Positions 32,981 to 42,091 of a stretch of DNA of 54,003 nt are shown here, one piece after another; within the stretch, counting starts at the first letter, position 1; the number at the start of each line of letters is the position of its first letter. The stretch lies in NCBI RefSeq assembly GCF_000967195.1, contig NZ_KQ033871.1, forward strand, positions 199,683-253,685, in the 5' to 3' direction. The stretch is from Lactobacillus kullabergensis (GTDB lineage: Bacteria; Bacillota; Bacilli; Lactobacillales; Lactobacillaceae). The notes under the pieces were generated by a model, which saw only the letters and a program-made list of their open reading frames with translations, searched no databases and was not told the DNA's origin. A program made the translations under genes and the position numbers.

Positions 32981-34252
32981 ATGACGCGATTGCAAAAAAT
33001 GGTATTAAAGCCGAAAGAGCAGTTAGTGACACGGCTTTTTTTGTCACCAAAATTAAAGCAGAATTTAACCGTTCTTTCCTACAGTACTCATGACTTAATA
33101 AATGCTATGAAGGAAATGAGTGCTAGCAATCCCTTTGTGACTTTGAAAGAACCTAAAGGCGAGATGCAAAATTTGGAATGGCTGCGCTCGCCTGAAACAG
33201 AAAATTTAATAGATCATTTATTGATGCAAGTGGATTTAAGCGACTGGCACAGTTGGGAAAAAAGTGCAGTCAAAGCTTTGATTTATCATCTTGATGAAGA
33301 TGGCTACTTGAGAATTGATTTGGCTAAAATTGCGGAACAAACTGAGTTTACGCTTGAAAAATTATTACAGGCAAAAAGCCTGCTTCAAAGTCTTGACCCC
33401 TGTGGGATCGGAGCTGCGAATCTGGCAGAATGTTTAGCACTTCAGGCAAAGCAAAAAGACAATTTTAATCCTGTAGCCCTTGAAATTTTGCTTAATAATC
33501 AGTTGGAAATGCTAGCTGACCCTAAAAAATGGCCTCACTTCAAGTTTTCAGTATCCGAATTAAATGATGCCCTTGCCAGCATCCAAACATTGAACCCGAC
33601 TCCAGCCAGCGATTATATAGTTGACAGTAATGTTCAATATTTGTTACCCGATTTGATTTACAAGGTAACAGATGGACGTATAACGGTAGAAAACTTTCAA
33701 GCGCAAATACCAGAGATGGTTTTTGATGAAAAATCATATCGTGAATTAAAAGATCAATCTAATGAAAGTAAGTATTTTTCGGAGCAAAAGCAGCGTTTTC
33801 TTGAAATGAAAAATGCGATTACAGAGCGTCAGAAAACTATCATGAGATTGGGTAAATATGTGGGCCAGTTTCAACATGGTTTTTTAACTACAATGCAAAA
33901 GCAGAAATTAAAGCCACTTGGTTTAAAAGAAACCGCTCAGGCTTTGGGTCTGGCACCAAGTACAATTAGCAGGGCGATTAAAGATAAATACGTCCAGTGT
34001 CAGAATAAGGTTTTCAGTTTGAAAATTCTTTTTCCGCGTAAAGTAACTACTGATTTATCCCAAGCACGCATAGAATACGACCTGCAAAAGATCATAAAAA
34101 AAGAAGATGTCCGTGCTCCCTTAAGTGATCAGCAATTAGTAGAAATTTTTGCAGCGCATGATGTGACTTTAAGTCGACGAGTAATTGCTAAATATCGTAA
34201 AAAACTCAATATACCTAATAGTTATAGTAGAAAATCCAAGTCAATTGATTAA
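32981..34252 (+). CDS. rpoN: RNA polymerase sigma-54 factor
   Basis: A sigma-54 of 423 residues, typical for lactobacilli. The N-terminal activator-contact region is LFLSPKLKQNLTVLSYSTHDL (about 20-40), the core-binding domain includes LDPCGIGAANLAECLALQA, an HTH is KETAQALGLAPSTISRAIKDKYV, and the RpoN box is SRRVIAKYRKKLNI (398-411), close to ARRTVAKYR. It recognises -24/-12 promoters and needs an AAA+ activator, here LevR. It is 62 nt after the GH172 gene, with its own extended -10. Ribosome site gaggagg. Confidence 0.92.
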   Translation: MTRLQKMVLKPKEQLVTRLFLSPKLKQNLTVLSYSTHDLINAMKEMSASNPFVTLKEPKGEMQNLEWLRSPETENLIDHLLMQVDLSDWHSWEKSAVKALIYHLDEDGYLRIDLAKIAEQTEFTLEKLLQAKSLLQSLDPCGIGAANLAECLALQAKQKDNFNPVALEILLNNQLEMLADPKKWPHFKFSVSELNDALASIQTLNPTPASDYIVDSNVQYLLPDLIYKVTDGRITVENFQAQIPEMVFDEKSYRELKDQSNESKYFSEQKQRFLEMKNAITERQKTIMRLGKYVGQFQHGFLTTMQKQKLKPLGLKETAQALGLAPSTISRAIKDKYVQCQNKVFSLKILFPRKVTTDLSQARIEYDLQKIIKKEDVRAPLSDQQLVEIFAAHDVTLSRRVIAKYRKKLNIPNSYSRKSKSID

Positions 34253-34260
34253 TATTGGCA

Positions 34261-34297
34261 AAAAAAATCCTAACGTAAAATTGCGCTAGGATTTTAA
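34261..34297. terminator. bidirectional terminator
   Basis: aaaatccta (34264-34272) pairs with taggatttt (34287-34295), inner cg/cg pairing, between convergent rpoN and the aldo/keto reductase. Confidence 0.75.
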
Positions 34298-34316
34298 AAT
34301 TTAGTTAGTTAAATTT

Positions 34317-35258
34317 TTAAGGCAAATCATTACCTGCAGCAAGATAAATATCATACCATTCCTGAGCAGTAAGTGAAATATCTGCTCCCTTGGCACTGTC
34401 GATGATATGAGCTGGTGTCATCGTACCGATAATAACTTGTGTATTTGCCGGATGCCTTAAAATCCATGCAGCAGCAATAGCATTTTTAGAAACACCTTTT
34501 TGCTCAGCTACTTTTTGTAAAGCTTCGTTGACTTCTGGAAACTTAGGATTACCAATGAAATTGCCTTCAATTTGACCGTATTGGAAAGGCGACCATGCCT
34601 GAACGGTCATATTGTGCAAGCGTGAGTAATCCAAAACACCACGGTCATGATCAATACTCCGCTCATCCGTCATATTAGTGTGAATATTGAAGTCAATTGG
34701 ACCAGTGTGCATGACACTTAATTGCAGTTGATTAATTAACAGCCTTTGGCTGACTCCACTTTGCAGTAGGTCTACTTGCATCGGGTTGAAGTTGGAAACT
34801 CCAAAGTGCCGCACTTTGCCGTCTCTTTGCAATTCATCAAAGGCAGCGCCAACTTCAGCTGGATCCATTAAAGCATCTGGTCTGTGGAGCAGCAAGCTGT
34901 CTAAATAGTCAATTTTCATCCGGGAAAGAATACCATCTACGGCATTAATCAAATACTTTTTAGAAAAATCATACCTGGTTGTCTTGTAGTCCAATTTAGG
35001 ATTTTCATAAATCCCCGTCTTAGATTGAATGTAAAAATCGTCGCGTTTTAAGGATGATTTTTGCAATGCTTCTCCGAAAATTTCTTCAGATTTACCATGA
35101 CCATAAACATCAGCTGAATCAATATAGTTAATCCCAGTTTCATGGGCAGTTTCTAATACCCTGACTGCTTCTTCTACGGTCAATTTATTCATGCGCATAA
35201 TTCCCAGTGCAATGGCTGAACCAGTAAAGTTAGTGTTACCAATTTTAATTTGTCTCAT
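34317..35258 (-). CDS. aldo/keto reductase
   Basis: An NADPH-dependent oxidoreductase of 313 residues with a TIM barrel. The tetrad is readable: D and Y in INYIDSADVYGHGKSEE (about 46-62), K in YIQSKTGIY and H in LDSLLLHRPDA. VRHFGVSNFNPMQVDLLQ and NQLQLSVMH are family landmarks; GTMTPAHI forms the cofactor loop. It resembles the YdhF group. Physiological substrate unknown. Strong ribosome site aggaggt before the ATG at 35258. Confidence 0.85.
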   Translation of the reverse strand: MRQIKIGNTNFTGSAIALGIMRMNKLTVEEAVRVLETAHETGINYIDSADVYGHGKSEEIFGEALQKSSLKRDDFYIQSKTGIYENPKLDYKTTRYDFSKKYLINAVDGILSRMKIDYLDSLLLHRPDALMDPAEVGAAFDELQRDGKVRHFGVSNFNPMQVDLLQSGVSQRLLINQLQLSVMHTGPIDFNIHTNMTDERSIDHDRGVLDYSRLHNMTVQAWSPFQYGQIEGNFIGNPKFPEVNEALQKVAEQKGVSKNAIAAAWILRHPANTQVIIGTMTPAHIIDSAKGADISLTAQEWYDIYLAAGNDLP

Positions 35259-35395
35259 AATGTACCTCCTTTCTTTAGTATACGCTTTCTTAGAGGCAAA
35301 AATTTAAAAACAGGGAGTTTTAATTTATATTTAGCAATAATTGCAAAAAACTAATATTTTTTTAAAAATAATTTTATTTTTATCATTATTTTGTA

Positions 35396-35401
35396 TATAA
35401 T
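35396..35401 (+). promoter_or_regulatory. -10 box before L-HicDH
   Basis: tataat at 35396-35401, preceded by gtatataat. The -35 region at 35373-35378 (tttatt) is weak. The surrounding 180 nt are almost only A and T. Confidence 0.4.
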
Positions 35402-35443
35402 AGATATTACATAATTTTGAAAAAACAAGTAGGAGGGAAAATT

Positions 35444-36352
35444 ATGAGTAATAAAATAGGAGTTATCGGTGACGGTCACGTTGGCAGTACGGTAGCGCAA
35501 CAGTTAATATTAACAGGTTTAGTAGATGACCTCGTTATGATTGATGTTAATGAAGCAAAGGTTAGAGCAGATCAGCTTGATTTTCAAGACGCGATGGCAA
35601 ATTTGAAGCATCACACTACTATTACGATCAATGATTATTCCGCCCTCAAGGATGCAGACATTGTCATTAGTGCTTTTGGAAATATTGAGTTGGAAGCAGG
35701 CGGCGAGCGCTTTGCAGAATTGAATTATAACCGTGAGCGAATTGGAGACATTGCGGAGTCAATCAAGAAGAGCGGCTTCAATGGTATTTTGGTTGCCATT
35801 ACCAATCCAGTAGACGCAATTACTAATATGTATCAAGAGCTAACTGGTTTACCGCGCAAGCATGTCATTGGTACTGGTACTCTATTAGATACGGCTCGTA
35901 TGAAGCGTGCTGTTGGTGAACGGATGAATGTAGATCCTCGTTCAGTTGAAGGTTTTAACTTGGGTGAACACGGTAATTCACAATTTACTGCTTGGTCAAC
36001 CGTTAAAGTTTTGGAAAAGCCAATTACTGAAGTAGCTGAAGCAAAACACCTTAAGCTTGAAGACTTAAACGATGAAATTAAGTTTGGTGGTCAAACAGTT
36101 TATAAGGGTAAGCAATATACTAACTACGGTATTTCAGCTGCTGTGACTCGTTTGGTAGAAACCATTCAAAGCGATGCTCACACTGAAATGCCAGTTTCAA
36201 ATTACCAAGAAAAATATGGTACCTACTTATCTTACCCGGCAATTGTTGGTCGTGACGGTATTGTCCAAACTGTTGAATTGACACTGACAGATGAAGAAGA
36301 AAAGAAATTACAGGCATCTGCAGAAACAATTAAAGAAAAAGCAAACAAATAG
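35444..36352 (+). CDS. hicD: L-2-hydroxyisocaproate dehydrogenase (lactate/malate dehydrogenase family)
   Basis: An NAD-dependent enzyme of 302 residues. The Rossmann start is KIGVIGDGHVGSTVAQQL; the catalytic residues are D149 and R152 (LLDTARMKRAVG) and H176 in NLGEHGNSQF. ISAFGNIELEAGGER replaces the active-site loop of classical LDH, as in L-HicDH, giving preference for branched 2-oxo acids from leucine and related amino acids. The ATG at 35444 was chosen because taggaggg precedes it; the reading from 35417 would include this site. Confidence 0.82.
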   Translation: MSNKIGVIGDGHVGSTVAQQLILTGLVDDLVMIDVNEAKVRADQLDFQDAMANLKHHTTITINDYSALKDADIVISAFGNIELEAGGERFAELNYNRERIGDIAESIKKSGFNGILVAITNPVDAITNMYQELTGLPRKHVIGTGTLLDTARMKRAVGERMNVDPRSVEGFNLGEHGNSQFTAWSTVKVLEKPITEVAEAKHLKLEDLNDEIKFGGQTVYKGKQYTNYGISAAVTRLVETIQSDAHTEMPVSNYQEKYGTYLSYPAIVGRDGIVQTVELTLTDEEEKKLQASAETIKEKANK

Positions 36353-36370
36353 TTCTAGTTTATTTAGTAA

Positions 36371-36402
36371 AAATGGTGGTCACAAAGATCATCATTTTTT
36401 TA
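36371..36402 (+). terminator. terminator of hicD
   Basis: aaatggtggtc (36371-36381) pairs with gatcatcattt (36387-36397), two G-U pairs, then a T run. Confidence 0.7.
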
Positions 36403-36481
36403 TTATATAAAAAAAGATAGTGAATTCTATTGTTATAAGGGGTATTCTTATAGTAATGAAAGCGTATAAAGGAGAAAATAG

Positions 36482-39400
36482 ATGAAAAGAGTTAATGAAG
36501 ATTATATTTTAGGTCTCGATATCGGGACCAATTCTTGCGGCTGGGCCGTGACTGATAAGAAAAATAATTTATTAAAGCTCAGAGGAAAAACAGCAATTGG
36601 CTCACATTTATTTGAAGAAGGTCATACTGCGGCTGATCGTCGCGGTTTTAGAACTACCAGAAGACGGCTTAAGCGTAGAAAATGGCGCTTAAGATTGCTG
36701 GAAGAAATATTTGCGGAACCAATGGCTAAGGTGGATCCGGGATTTTTTGTGCGCCTGCACCAATCATGGGTTTCGCCACTTGATAAAGATCGCAAAAAGT
36801 ATAATGCGATTGTGTTTCCAACTGCTAAGGAAGATCAGGCATTTTATAAACATTATGCTACAATCTATCATTTGCGTGATGAATTGATGACGCAAGACCG
36901 TCAATTTGATTTGCGGGAAATATTTTTAGCCATCCACCACATTGTTAAATATCGCGGTAATTTTTTACAAGATACTCCTGTTAAAGATTTTGAAGCTTCC
37001 AAAATTGAAGTAGGACCAATTTTATCGCATATCAACAACGCTTTTGCGGAAAAGATAGTTGAAGACCAAGATCCGATTGAATTAAATGTCGCAAACGCTG
37101 CCGATATTGAGGATGTTATACGCGGTAAAGATGCAGAAAAAACCGTTTATAAGCTGGACAAGGTCAAGAAAATTGCCAAGTTATTAACGGATTCAACTGC
37201 TAAGGAAGAAAAAAATGTAGCCAAGCAGATTGCTAACGCCATCATGGGCTACAAAACGCAATTTGAAACTATCTTGGACAAAGAAATCGATAAAAGTGAC
37301 AAGGCGCAATGGGAATTCAAACTTTCGGATGCAGATGCAGATGATAAGCTTGATGCGTTACTGCCAGATCTTGATGAAACTGATCAGACTGTTGTCGCTG
37401 AAATCGAAAAATTGTTTAGCGCGATTACCTTAAGTACTATTGTTGATGAAAACAAGAGCTTATCACAGTCAATGGTGGAAAAATATAAAAAGCATAAAAA
37501 AGACTATAAAAAGTTAAAGAAATATATAAATACTTTACAAGATCAGACCAAAGCTAAAAAATTGCTTTTAGCCTATGATTTATACGTTAATAATCGTCAT
37601 GGTCGTTTGCTGGAAGCAAAAAAAACATTTGAAGATAAAAAAAAGAAAAAAGCTTTAACCAAAGATGAATTTTATAAAATAGTTAAGGATAATCTTGACG
37701 ATTCCGATCTTGCTCATGAAATACAGCAAGAAATAGCTGCAGATAACTTCATGCCTAAACAGCGAACAAACAGTAATGGCGTAATTCCGTTTCAGCTGCA
37801 TCAAATCGAACTGGATAAGATTATTGCTAATCAAGGTAAGTATTACCCCTTCTTAGCTGCAGAAAACCCAGTAGAAGATCACCGTAAACAAGCACCTTAC
37901 AAGTTAGATGAACTGGTTAGATTCAGAGTACCTTATTATGTAGGTCCGATGATTACAGCTGATGAACAGGAAAAAACTTCCGGTAAGAGTTTTGCTTGGA
38001 TGGTCAGAAAAGAAGATGGTCAGATTACGCCTTGGAATTTTGAGCAAAAAGTAGACCGGCAAGAATCTGCCAACAAGTTTATTAAGCGCATGACTATTAA
38101 GGATACTTATCTTTTAAGTGAAGATGTTTTGCCAGCTAATAGTTTGCTTTATCAAAGATTTGAAGTTCTAAATGAGCTTAATAATATTAGAATCAATGGT
38201 AGTAGAATCAGCGTCGACCTTAAGCAACAAATTTTCAATGATCTTTTTGAAGAAAAGAAAACTGTCACAGAAAAATCTTTGACAAGTTATTTGAAGCAAA
38301 ATCTCCATTTGCCAACTGTAGAAATTAAGGGGCTGGCGGATCCAACTAAATTTAATTCAAGTCTTGCGAGTTATTATCACCTCAAAAGCTTACATGTGTT
38401 TGATAAGGAATTAGCAGATCCACAATATCAAAAAGACTTTGAAAAAATAATTGAGTATTCATCTATTTTTGAAGATAAAAAGATCTTTCAAGATAAGTTG
38501 CATGCTGAATTTAAATGGTTAACGCCTGAACAGTTTAAAGCTATTTCAACTTGGCGCTTGCAAGGCTGGGGTAGATTATCACGTAAGCTCCTTGTTGAAT
38601 TGCATGATACAAATGGCCAAAACATTATGGAACAACTGTGGGATAGCCAAAAGAACTTCATGCAAATTGTGACTGAACCAGATTTTAAAGATGCAATTGC
38701 TAAGGAAAACCAAAATGTTACTCGAGCAAATGGTGTTGAAGAAATTCTGGCTGATGCTTATACCTCTCCTGCTAACAAAAAAGCTATTAGGCAGGTTGTT
38801 AAAGTAGTAGCTGATGTTGTAAAAGCAGCTGGTGGTAAGAAACCCGCACAATTTGCGATTGAATTTACCCGTGATCCGGATAAAAATCCCCAATTATCAC
38901 ATATTCGTGGCACGAAATTGCTCAAGGCATATCAGGAAACTGCCGGCGAACTAGTGGATCAGAAGTTAACGGATAGTTTAAAGGAAGCGATGACCAGCCG
39001 TAAATTGCTAAAAGATAAGTACTTTTTATACTTTATGCAGGCTGGAAGGGATGCCTATACGGGTCAAAAAATTAATATTGATGAAGTATCGACAAATTAT
39101 CAGATTGATCATATTTTGCCACAGTCATTTATTAAAGATGATTCCTTTGATAACAGAGTATTAACTGCTACGCCGCTAAATGCAGAAAAATCAGATGATG
39201 TGCCATATAAGCGCTTTGCCAACAATTATGTTTCAGACATGAAAATGACAGTTGGTGAAATGTGGAAACACTGGCAAAAAGCTGGCATCATAAATAAACA
39301 TAAGCTAGGTAACCTATTACTTGATCCAGATAGGCTAAATAAATTTCAAAAGTCTGGTTTTATTAATAGACAACTTGTAGAAACAAGTCAAATTATTAAA

Positions 39401-40672
39401 CTAGTGTCAGTTATTTTGCAGAATAAATATCCTGATGCTGAAATTATTACGGTTAAAGCCGGAGACAACTCGGCTCTGCGTCAGCGTCTAAACTTGTACA
39501 AGAGTCGTGACGTAAATGACTATCACCATGCCATTGATGCCTACCTTTCAATTATTTGTGGCAACTTTTTGTACCAGGTTTACCCTAAGTATCGTCCCTA
39601 CTTTGTTTATGGCAAGTATAAAAAGTTCAGTCAAGACCCGGACTTGCAGAAGGAAGTCATCAAACACTTCAAAGGCTTTACGTTTATGTGGCCATTATTG
39701 CAAAAGGATAATTCTGAGCGTAAAGCTCCAGAAAAAATTAAAGAAAATAATAGTGATCGAATTGTATTTTACAAGCATCCTGATATTTTTGATAAATTAC
39801 GTAAAGCATACAATTATAAGTATATGCTGGTTTCAAGAGAAACGACTACTGAAAATAGTGGCCTTTTTGATGTAACTATTTATCCACGCGGTGAACGTGA
39901 CCTTGCGAAGACTAGAAAGCTGATTCCTAAAAGTAATGGACTCGATCCGAAAATTTACGGTGGCTATAGCGGCAATACTGATGCATATATGGTAATTGTC
40001 AAGATTGATAAGGGCAAAGAATCTATTTATAAAGTTATTGGCGTTCCGATGCGCGCTCTTGCAAGCTTAAACCGGGCTAAAAAACAAGGAAATTATAAGG
40101 AAGAACTCCACCAAGTGCTAGAACCGCAGATTATGTTTGATAAAAACGGTAAACCTAAACGTAGCGTTAAAGGCTTCAGGATAATAAAAGATCATGTACC
40201 TTTTAAGCAAGTTGTCTTAGACGGTGACAAAAAGTTTATGTTAAATTCTTCAACTTATGAAATTAATGCTAAACAATTAACACTTACCCCGGAAACTATG
40301 CGAATAGTGACAGACAACTTGAAAAAGGGCGAAGATCAAGATCAATTATTGGTAAAAGCATATGATGAGATTCTGCAAAAAGTTGATCAGTATTTACCAT
40401 TATTTGATGTGAATAAGTTTAGAAATAGTTTGCATCTAGGTAGAGCAAAGTTCCTTGATTTGGCGGTTAATGATAAGAAAATTACTTTAACCAATATTTT
40501 GAATGGCTTACATGATAATCTAGTAACTCCAGATCTAAAAAATATTGGAATTAAAACTCCACTTGGTAAGCTTCAAGTTCCTTCAGGAATTGTTTTATCA
40601 TCAGAAGCAATACTAATCTTTCAGTCACCAACAGGACTTTTTGAAAAGCGGGTTAGGATAGCTGATTTGTAA
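36482..40672 (+). CDS. cas9: type II-A CRISPR effector nuclease Cas9
   Basis: A 1396-residue Cas9, the usual size of II-A enzymes. RuvC-I is YILGLDIGTNSCGWAV with D13; the arginine-rich bridge helix follows (RRGFRTTRRRLKRRKWRLRL, about 56-75). RuvC-II is FAIEFTRDP with E794, the HNH domain TNYQIDHILPQSFIKD with H877, and RuvC-III YHHAIDAYL with H1015 and D1019. All catalytic residues are present, so both strands should be cut. The C-terminal 300 residues should form the PAM-interacting part. It leads a cas9-cas1-cas2-csn2-array locus; a minus-strand tracrRNA lies behind it. Ribosome site aaaggag. Confidence 0.97.
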   Translation: MKRVNEDYILGLDIGTNSCGWAVTDKKNNLLKLRGKTAIGSHLFEEGHTAADRRGFRTTRRRLKRRKWRLRLLEEIFAEPMAKVDPGFFVRLHQSWVSPLDKDRKKYNAIVFPTAKEDQAFYKHYATIYHLRDELMTQDRQFDLREIFLAIHHIVKYRGNFLQDTPVKDFEASKIEVGPILSHINNAFAEKIVEDQDPIELNVANAADIEDVIRGKDAEKTVYKLDKVKKIAKLLTDSTAKEEKNVAKQIANAIMGYKTQFETILDKEIDKSDKAQWEFKLSDADADDKLDALLPDLDETDQTVVAEIEKLFSAITLSTIVDENKSLSQSMVEKYKKHKKDYKKLKKYINTLQDQTKAKKLLLAYDLYVNNRHGRLLEAKKTFEDKKKKKALTKDEFYKIVKDNLDDSDLAHEIQQEIAADNFMPKQRTNSNGVIPFQLHQIELDKIIANQGKYYPFLAAENPVEDHRKQAPYKLDELVRFRVPYYVGPMITADEQEKTSGKSFAWMVRKEDGQITPWNFEQKVDRQESANKFIKRMTIKDTYLLSEDVLPANSLLYQRFEVLNELNNIRINGSRISVDLKQQIFNDLFEEKKTVTEKSLTSYLKQNLHLPTVEIKGLADPTKFNSSLASYYHLKSLHVFDKELADPQYQKDFEKIIEYSSIFEDKKIFQDKLHAEFKWLTPEQFKAISTWRLQGWGRLSRKLLVELHDTNGQNIMEQLWDSQKNFMQIVTEPDFKDAIAKENQNVTRANGVEEILADAYTSPANKKAIRQVVKVVADVVKAAGGKKPAQFAIEFTRDPDKNPQLSHIRGTKLLKAYQETAGELVDQKLTDSLKEAMTSRKLLKDKYFLYFMQAGRDAYTGQKINIDEVSTNYQIDHILPQSFIKDDSFDNRVLTATPLNAEKSDDVPYKRFANNYVSDMKMTVGEMWKHWQKAGIINKHKLGNLLLDPDRLNKFQKSGFINRQLVETSQIIKLVSVILQNKYPDAEIITVKAGDNSALRQRLNLYKSRDVNDYHHAIDAYLSIICGNFLYQVYPKYRPYFVYGKYKKFSQDPDLQKEVIKHFKGFTFMWPLLQKDNSERKAPEKIKENNSDRIVFYKHPDIFDKLRKAYNYKYMLVSRETTTENSGLFDVTIYPRGERDLAKTRKLIPKSNGLDPKIYGGYSGNTDAYMVIVKIDKGKESIYKVIGVPMRALASLNRAKKQGNYKEELHQVLEPQIMFDKNGKPKRSVKGFRIIKDHVPFKQVVLDGDKKFMLNSSTYEINAKQLTLTPETMRIVTDNLKKGEDQDQLLVKAYDEILQKVDQYLPLFDVNKFRNSLHLGRAKFLDLAVNDKKITLTNILNGLHDNLVTPDLKNIGIKTPLGKLQVPSGIVLSSEAILIFQSPTGLFEKRVRIADL

Positions 40673-40676
40673 ACAA

Positions 40677-40712
40677 AAATAGGGAAGCGCAATAATCCGG
40701 TTCCCTATTTTT
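40677..40712. terminator. terminator of cas9 (also downstream of tracrRNA)
   Basis: aaatagggaa (40677-40686) pairs with ttccctattt (40701-40710) followed by ttt. A runs on the left would let it stop transcripts of the minus strand too. Confidence 0.75.
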
Positions 40713-40718
40713 ATGCAT

Positions 40719-40853
40719 AAAAAAACCTCCGCTATAGAGCTGAGGCAGGACGGTAATAATACCGCGTTGAAACTTAGTATCAAAGATACATTGTTTGATT
40801 TTAAAATCTGGTTGTTAGATCAATAATGATTAGATCGTTGGTAGCTAACCAAC
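40719..40853 (-). ncRNA. tracrRNA
   Basis: Transcribed opposite to the cas genes, between cas9 and cas1. The anti-repeat covers about 40800-40836: the plus strand at 40812-40836 equals the repeat except for two positions, one of which gives a G-U pair. The lower stem uses taaaat against gtttta, as in other II-A systems. Downstream come a nexus-like hairpin (gtatc/gatac, 40789-40777), a hairpin cggta/taccg (40764-40751) and a terminator stem (40745-40726) with seven U. Exact ends are estimated from promoter and terminator. Confidence 0.85.
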
Positions 40854-40859
40854 AAACAT

Positions 40860-40887
40860 AGTATAACATTTATTTTTTAAAATACAA
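40860..40887 (-). promoter_or_regulatory. tracrRNA promoter
   Basis: On the minus strand: -35 TTGTAT (40887-40882), 16-nt spacer, -10 TATACT (40865-40860). The -35 lies against the cas1 ribosome site on the other strand. Confidence 0.7.
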
Positions 40888-40896
40888 GGAGGAATT

Positions 40897-41808
40897 ATGG
40901 GATGGAGATCGGTAATCATCACGCAACATGCTAAATTGACTTATTCAATGCAAATGATGATTGTACAAACTCGTGATGGCATTAATCAGATTCCAATTGA
41001 GGATATTAATTTATTGCTTGTTTCAACTACACAGGCAGTGATTACCAGCGCCCTCATTAGTAAGTTGGCGCAGAATCAAACCAAAGTTATATTTGTTGAT
41101 GAAAAAGGAAATCCTATCGTTGAAACAGCTGTTTATTATCCGGGAGCAAGGAATATGGCCAAATTAACGCAACAATTTAGTTGGGATGATCATTTAAAAG
41201 AATTATTGTGGACAAGAATTGTTAGTCAAAAGATCAAAAATCAGATTGCGGTTTTAGCTAATTATCATTTGAATAAGGACGAGGTTCAGAGTGAACTTGA
41301 TCAGTTAGAAATTAATGATGAAAGCAATCGAGAGGCAATTGCAGCCCGTAAATACTTTATGCTTTTATTCGATAAGGACTTTGTCAGGCGTGATACCAGT
41401 GCCATTAATGCAGCATTGGATTATGGCTATGCCATTTTGCTTTCTAGTTTTAACCGTGAAATTGCAATGAATGGCTATCTGACCTATTTTGGCATTCACC
41501 ACTGTTCACAGGAAAATCAGTTTAATTTAGCTTCGGATCTAATGGAACCATTTCGTCCGTTTGTAGATTATTGGGTTAAGGCTCATGAAAAAATTAAAGA
41601 ACTAACGCCAGATATTAAGTATGGCCTAGTTGAACTTTTAAGTTTAGAAATAAAATTTAATGGTAAAAAGACGCTTTTAACAAATGCTATTACAGTTTAT
41701 ACGAGAGAATGTTTAAAGTTTCTGAGTGGGGATAGTAAGGAATTACCAGAAATGGAGATGAGTTTAACCAATGAGGTACCGAATAATGCGCTTAATGATA
41801 ATGTTTGA
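40897..41808 (+). CDS. cas1: CRISPR integrase Cas1 (type II)
   Basis: A 303-residue integrase subunit. The opening WRSVIITQHAKLTYSMQMMIVQT is typical of type II Cas1, and the helical C-terminal domain carries the metal residues in SNREAIAARKYF (Glu), YLTYFGIHH and LASDLMEPFRPFVD (His, Glu). With Cas2 it integrates new spacers at the leader end of the array. Ribosome site aaggagg. It overlaps cas2 by 23 nt. Confidence 0.93.
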   Translation: MGWRSVIITQHAKLTYSMQMMIVQTRDGINQIPIEDINLLLVSTTQAVITSALISKLAQNQTKVIFVDEKGNPIVETAVYYPGARNMAKLTQQFSWDDHLKELLWTRIVSQKIKNQIAVLANYHLNKDEVQSELDQLEINDESNREAIAARKYFMLLFDKDFVRRDTSAINAALDYGYAILLSSFNREIAMNGYLTYFGIHHCSQENQFNLASDLMEPFRPFVDYWVKAHEKIKELTPDIKYGLVELLSLEIKFNGKKTLLTNAITVYTRECLKFLSGDSKELPEMEMSLTNEVPNNALNDNV

Positions 41809-42091
41809 TTTACCAACAGAAACAGCTGAAGAACGAAAAGAATATCGTCAATTTCATAAAAAGTTGATTAATGAAGGTTTTCTGATGGTCCAATTTTCAG
41901 TATATGTGCGAGTCTGTGTTACTAGACAAACAGCTAAGTTTTTGGAAAATCGTATTAGAAAATTTTTGCCTCGAGGAGGATTAGTACAGTCATTAATGGT
42001 TACTGAAAAACAATATAATGACATGCATTTTTTAGTCGGTAAGCCAATTGATGATGTGCGTAATACATCAGATAGGACGGTAATTTTATGA
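41786..42091 (+). CDS. cas2: CRISPR-associated endoribonuclease-like Cas2
   Basis: A 101-residue protein with the ferredoxin-like fold. MRLMIMFDLPTETAEERKEY gives the conserved Asp at the end of strand 1, and MVQFSVYVRVC the second core strand. ATG 41786 was chosen because family members start with MRLMxMFDLP and tgagg lies upstream; an earlier ATG at 41771 is in frame. It structurally bridges Cas1 dimers. Overlaps the csn2 start by ATGA. Confidence 0.92.
   Translation: MRLMIMFDLPTETAEERKEYRQFHKKLINEGFLMVQFSVYVRVCVTRQTAKFLENRIRKFLPRGGLVQSLMVTEKQYNDMHFLVGKPIDDVRNTSDRTVIL

Noticed and set aside
36420..36480. Sigma-A promoter for cas9
   Set aside because: ttgtta and tatagt are present but only 13 nt apart; no convincing pair was found.
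40741..40770. T-box-like string ggtaataataccgcg on the plus strand
   Set aside because: It has no specifier stem or T-box core, and is explained as a hairpin (cggta/taccg) of the minus-strand tracrRNA.
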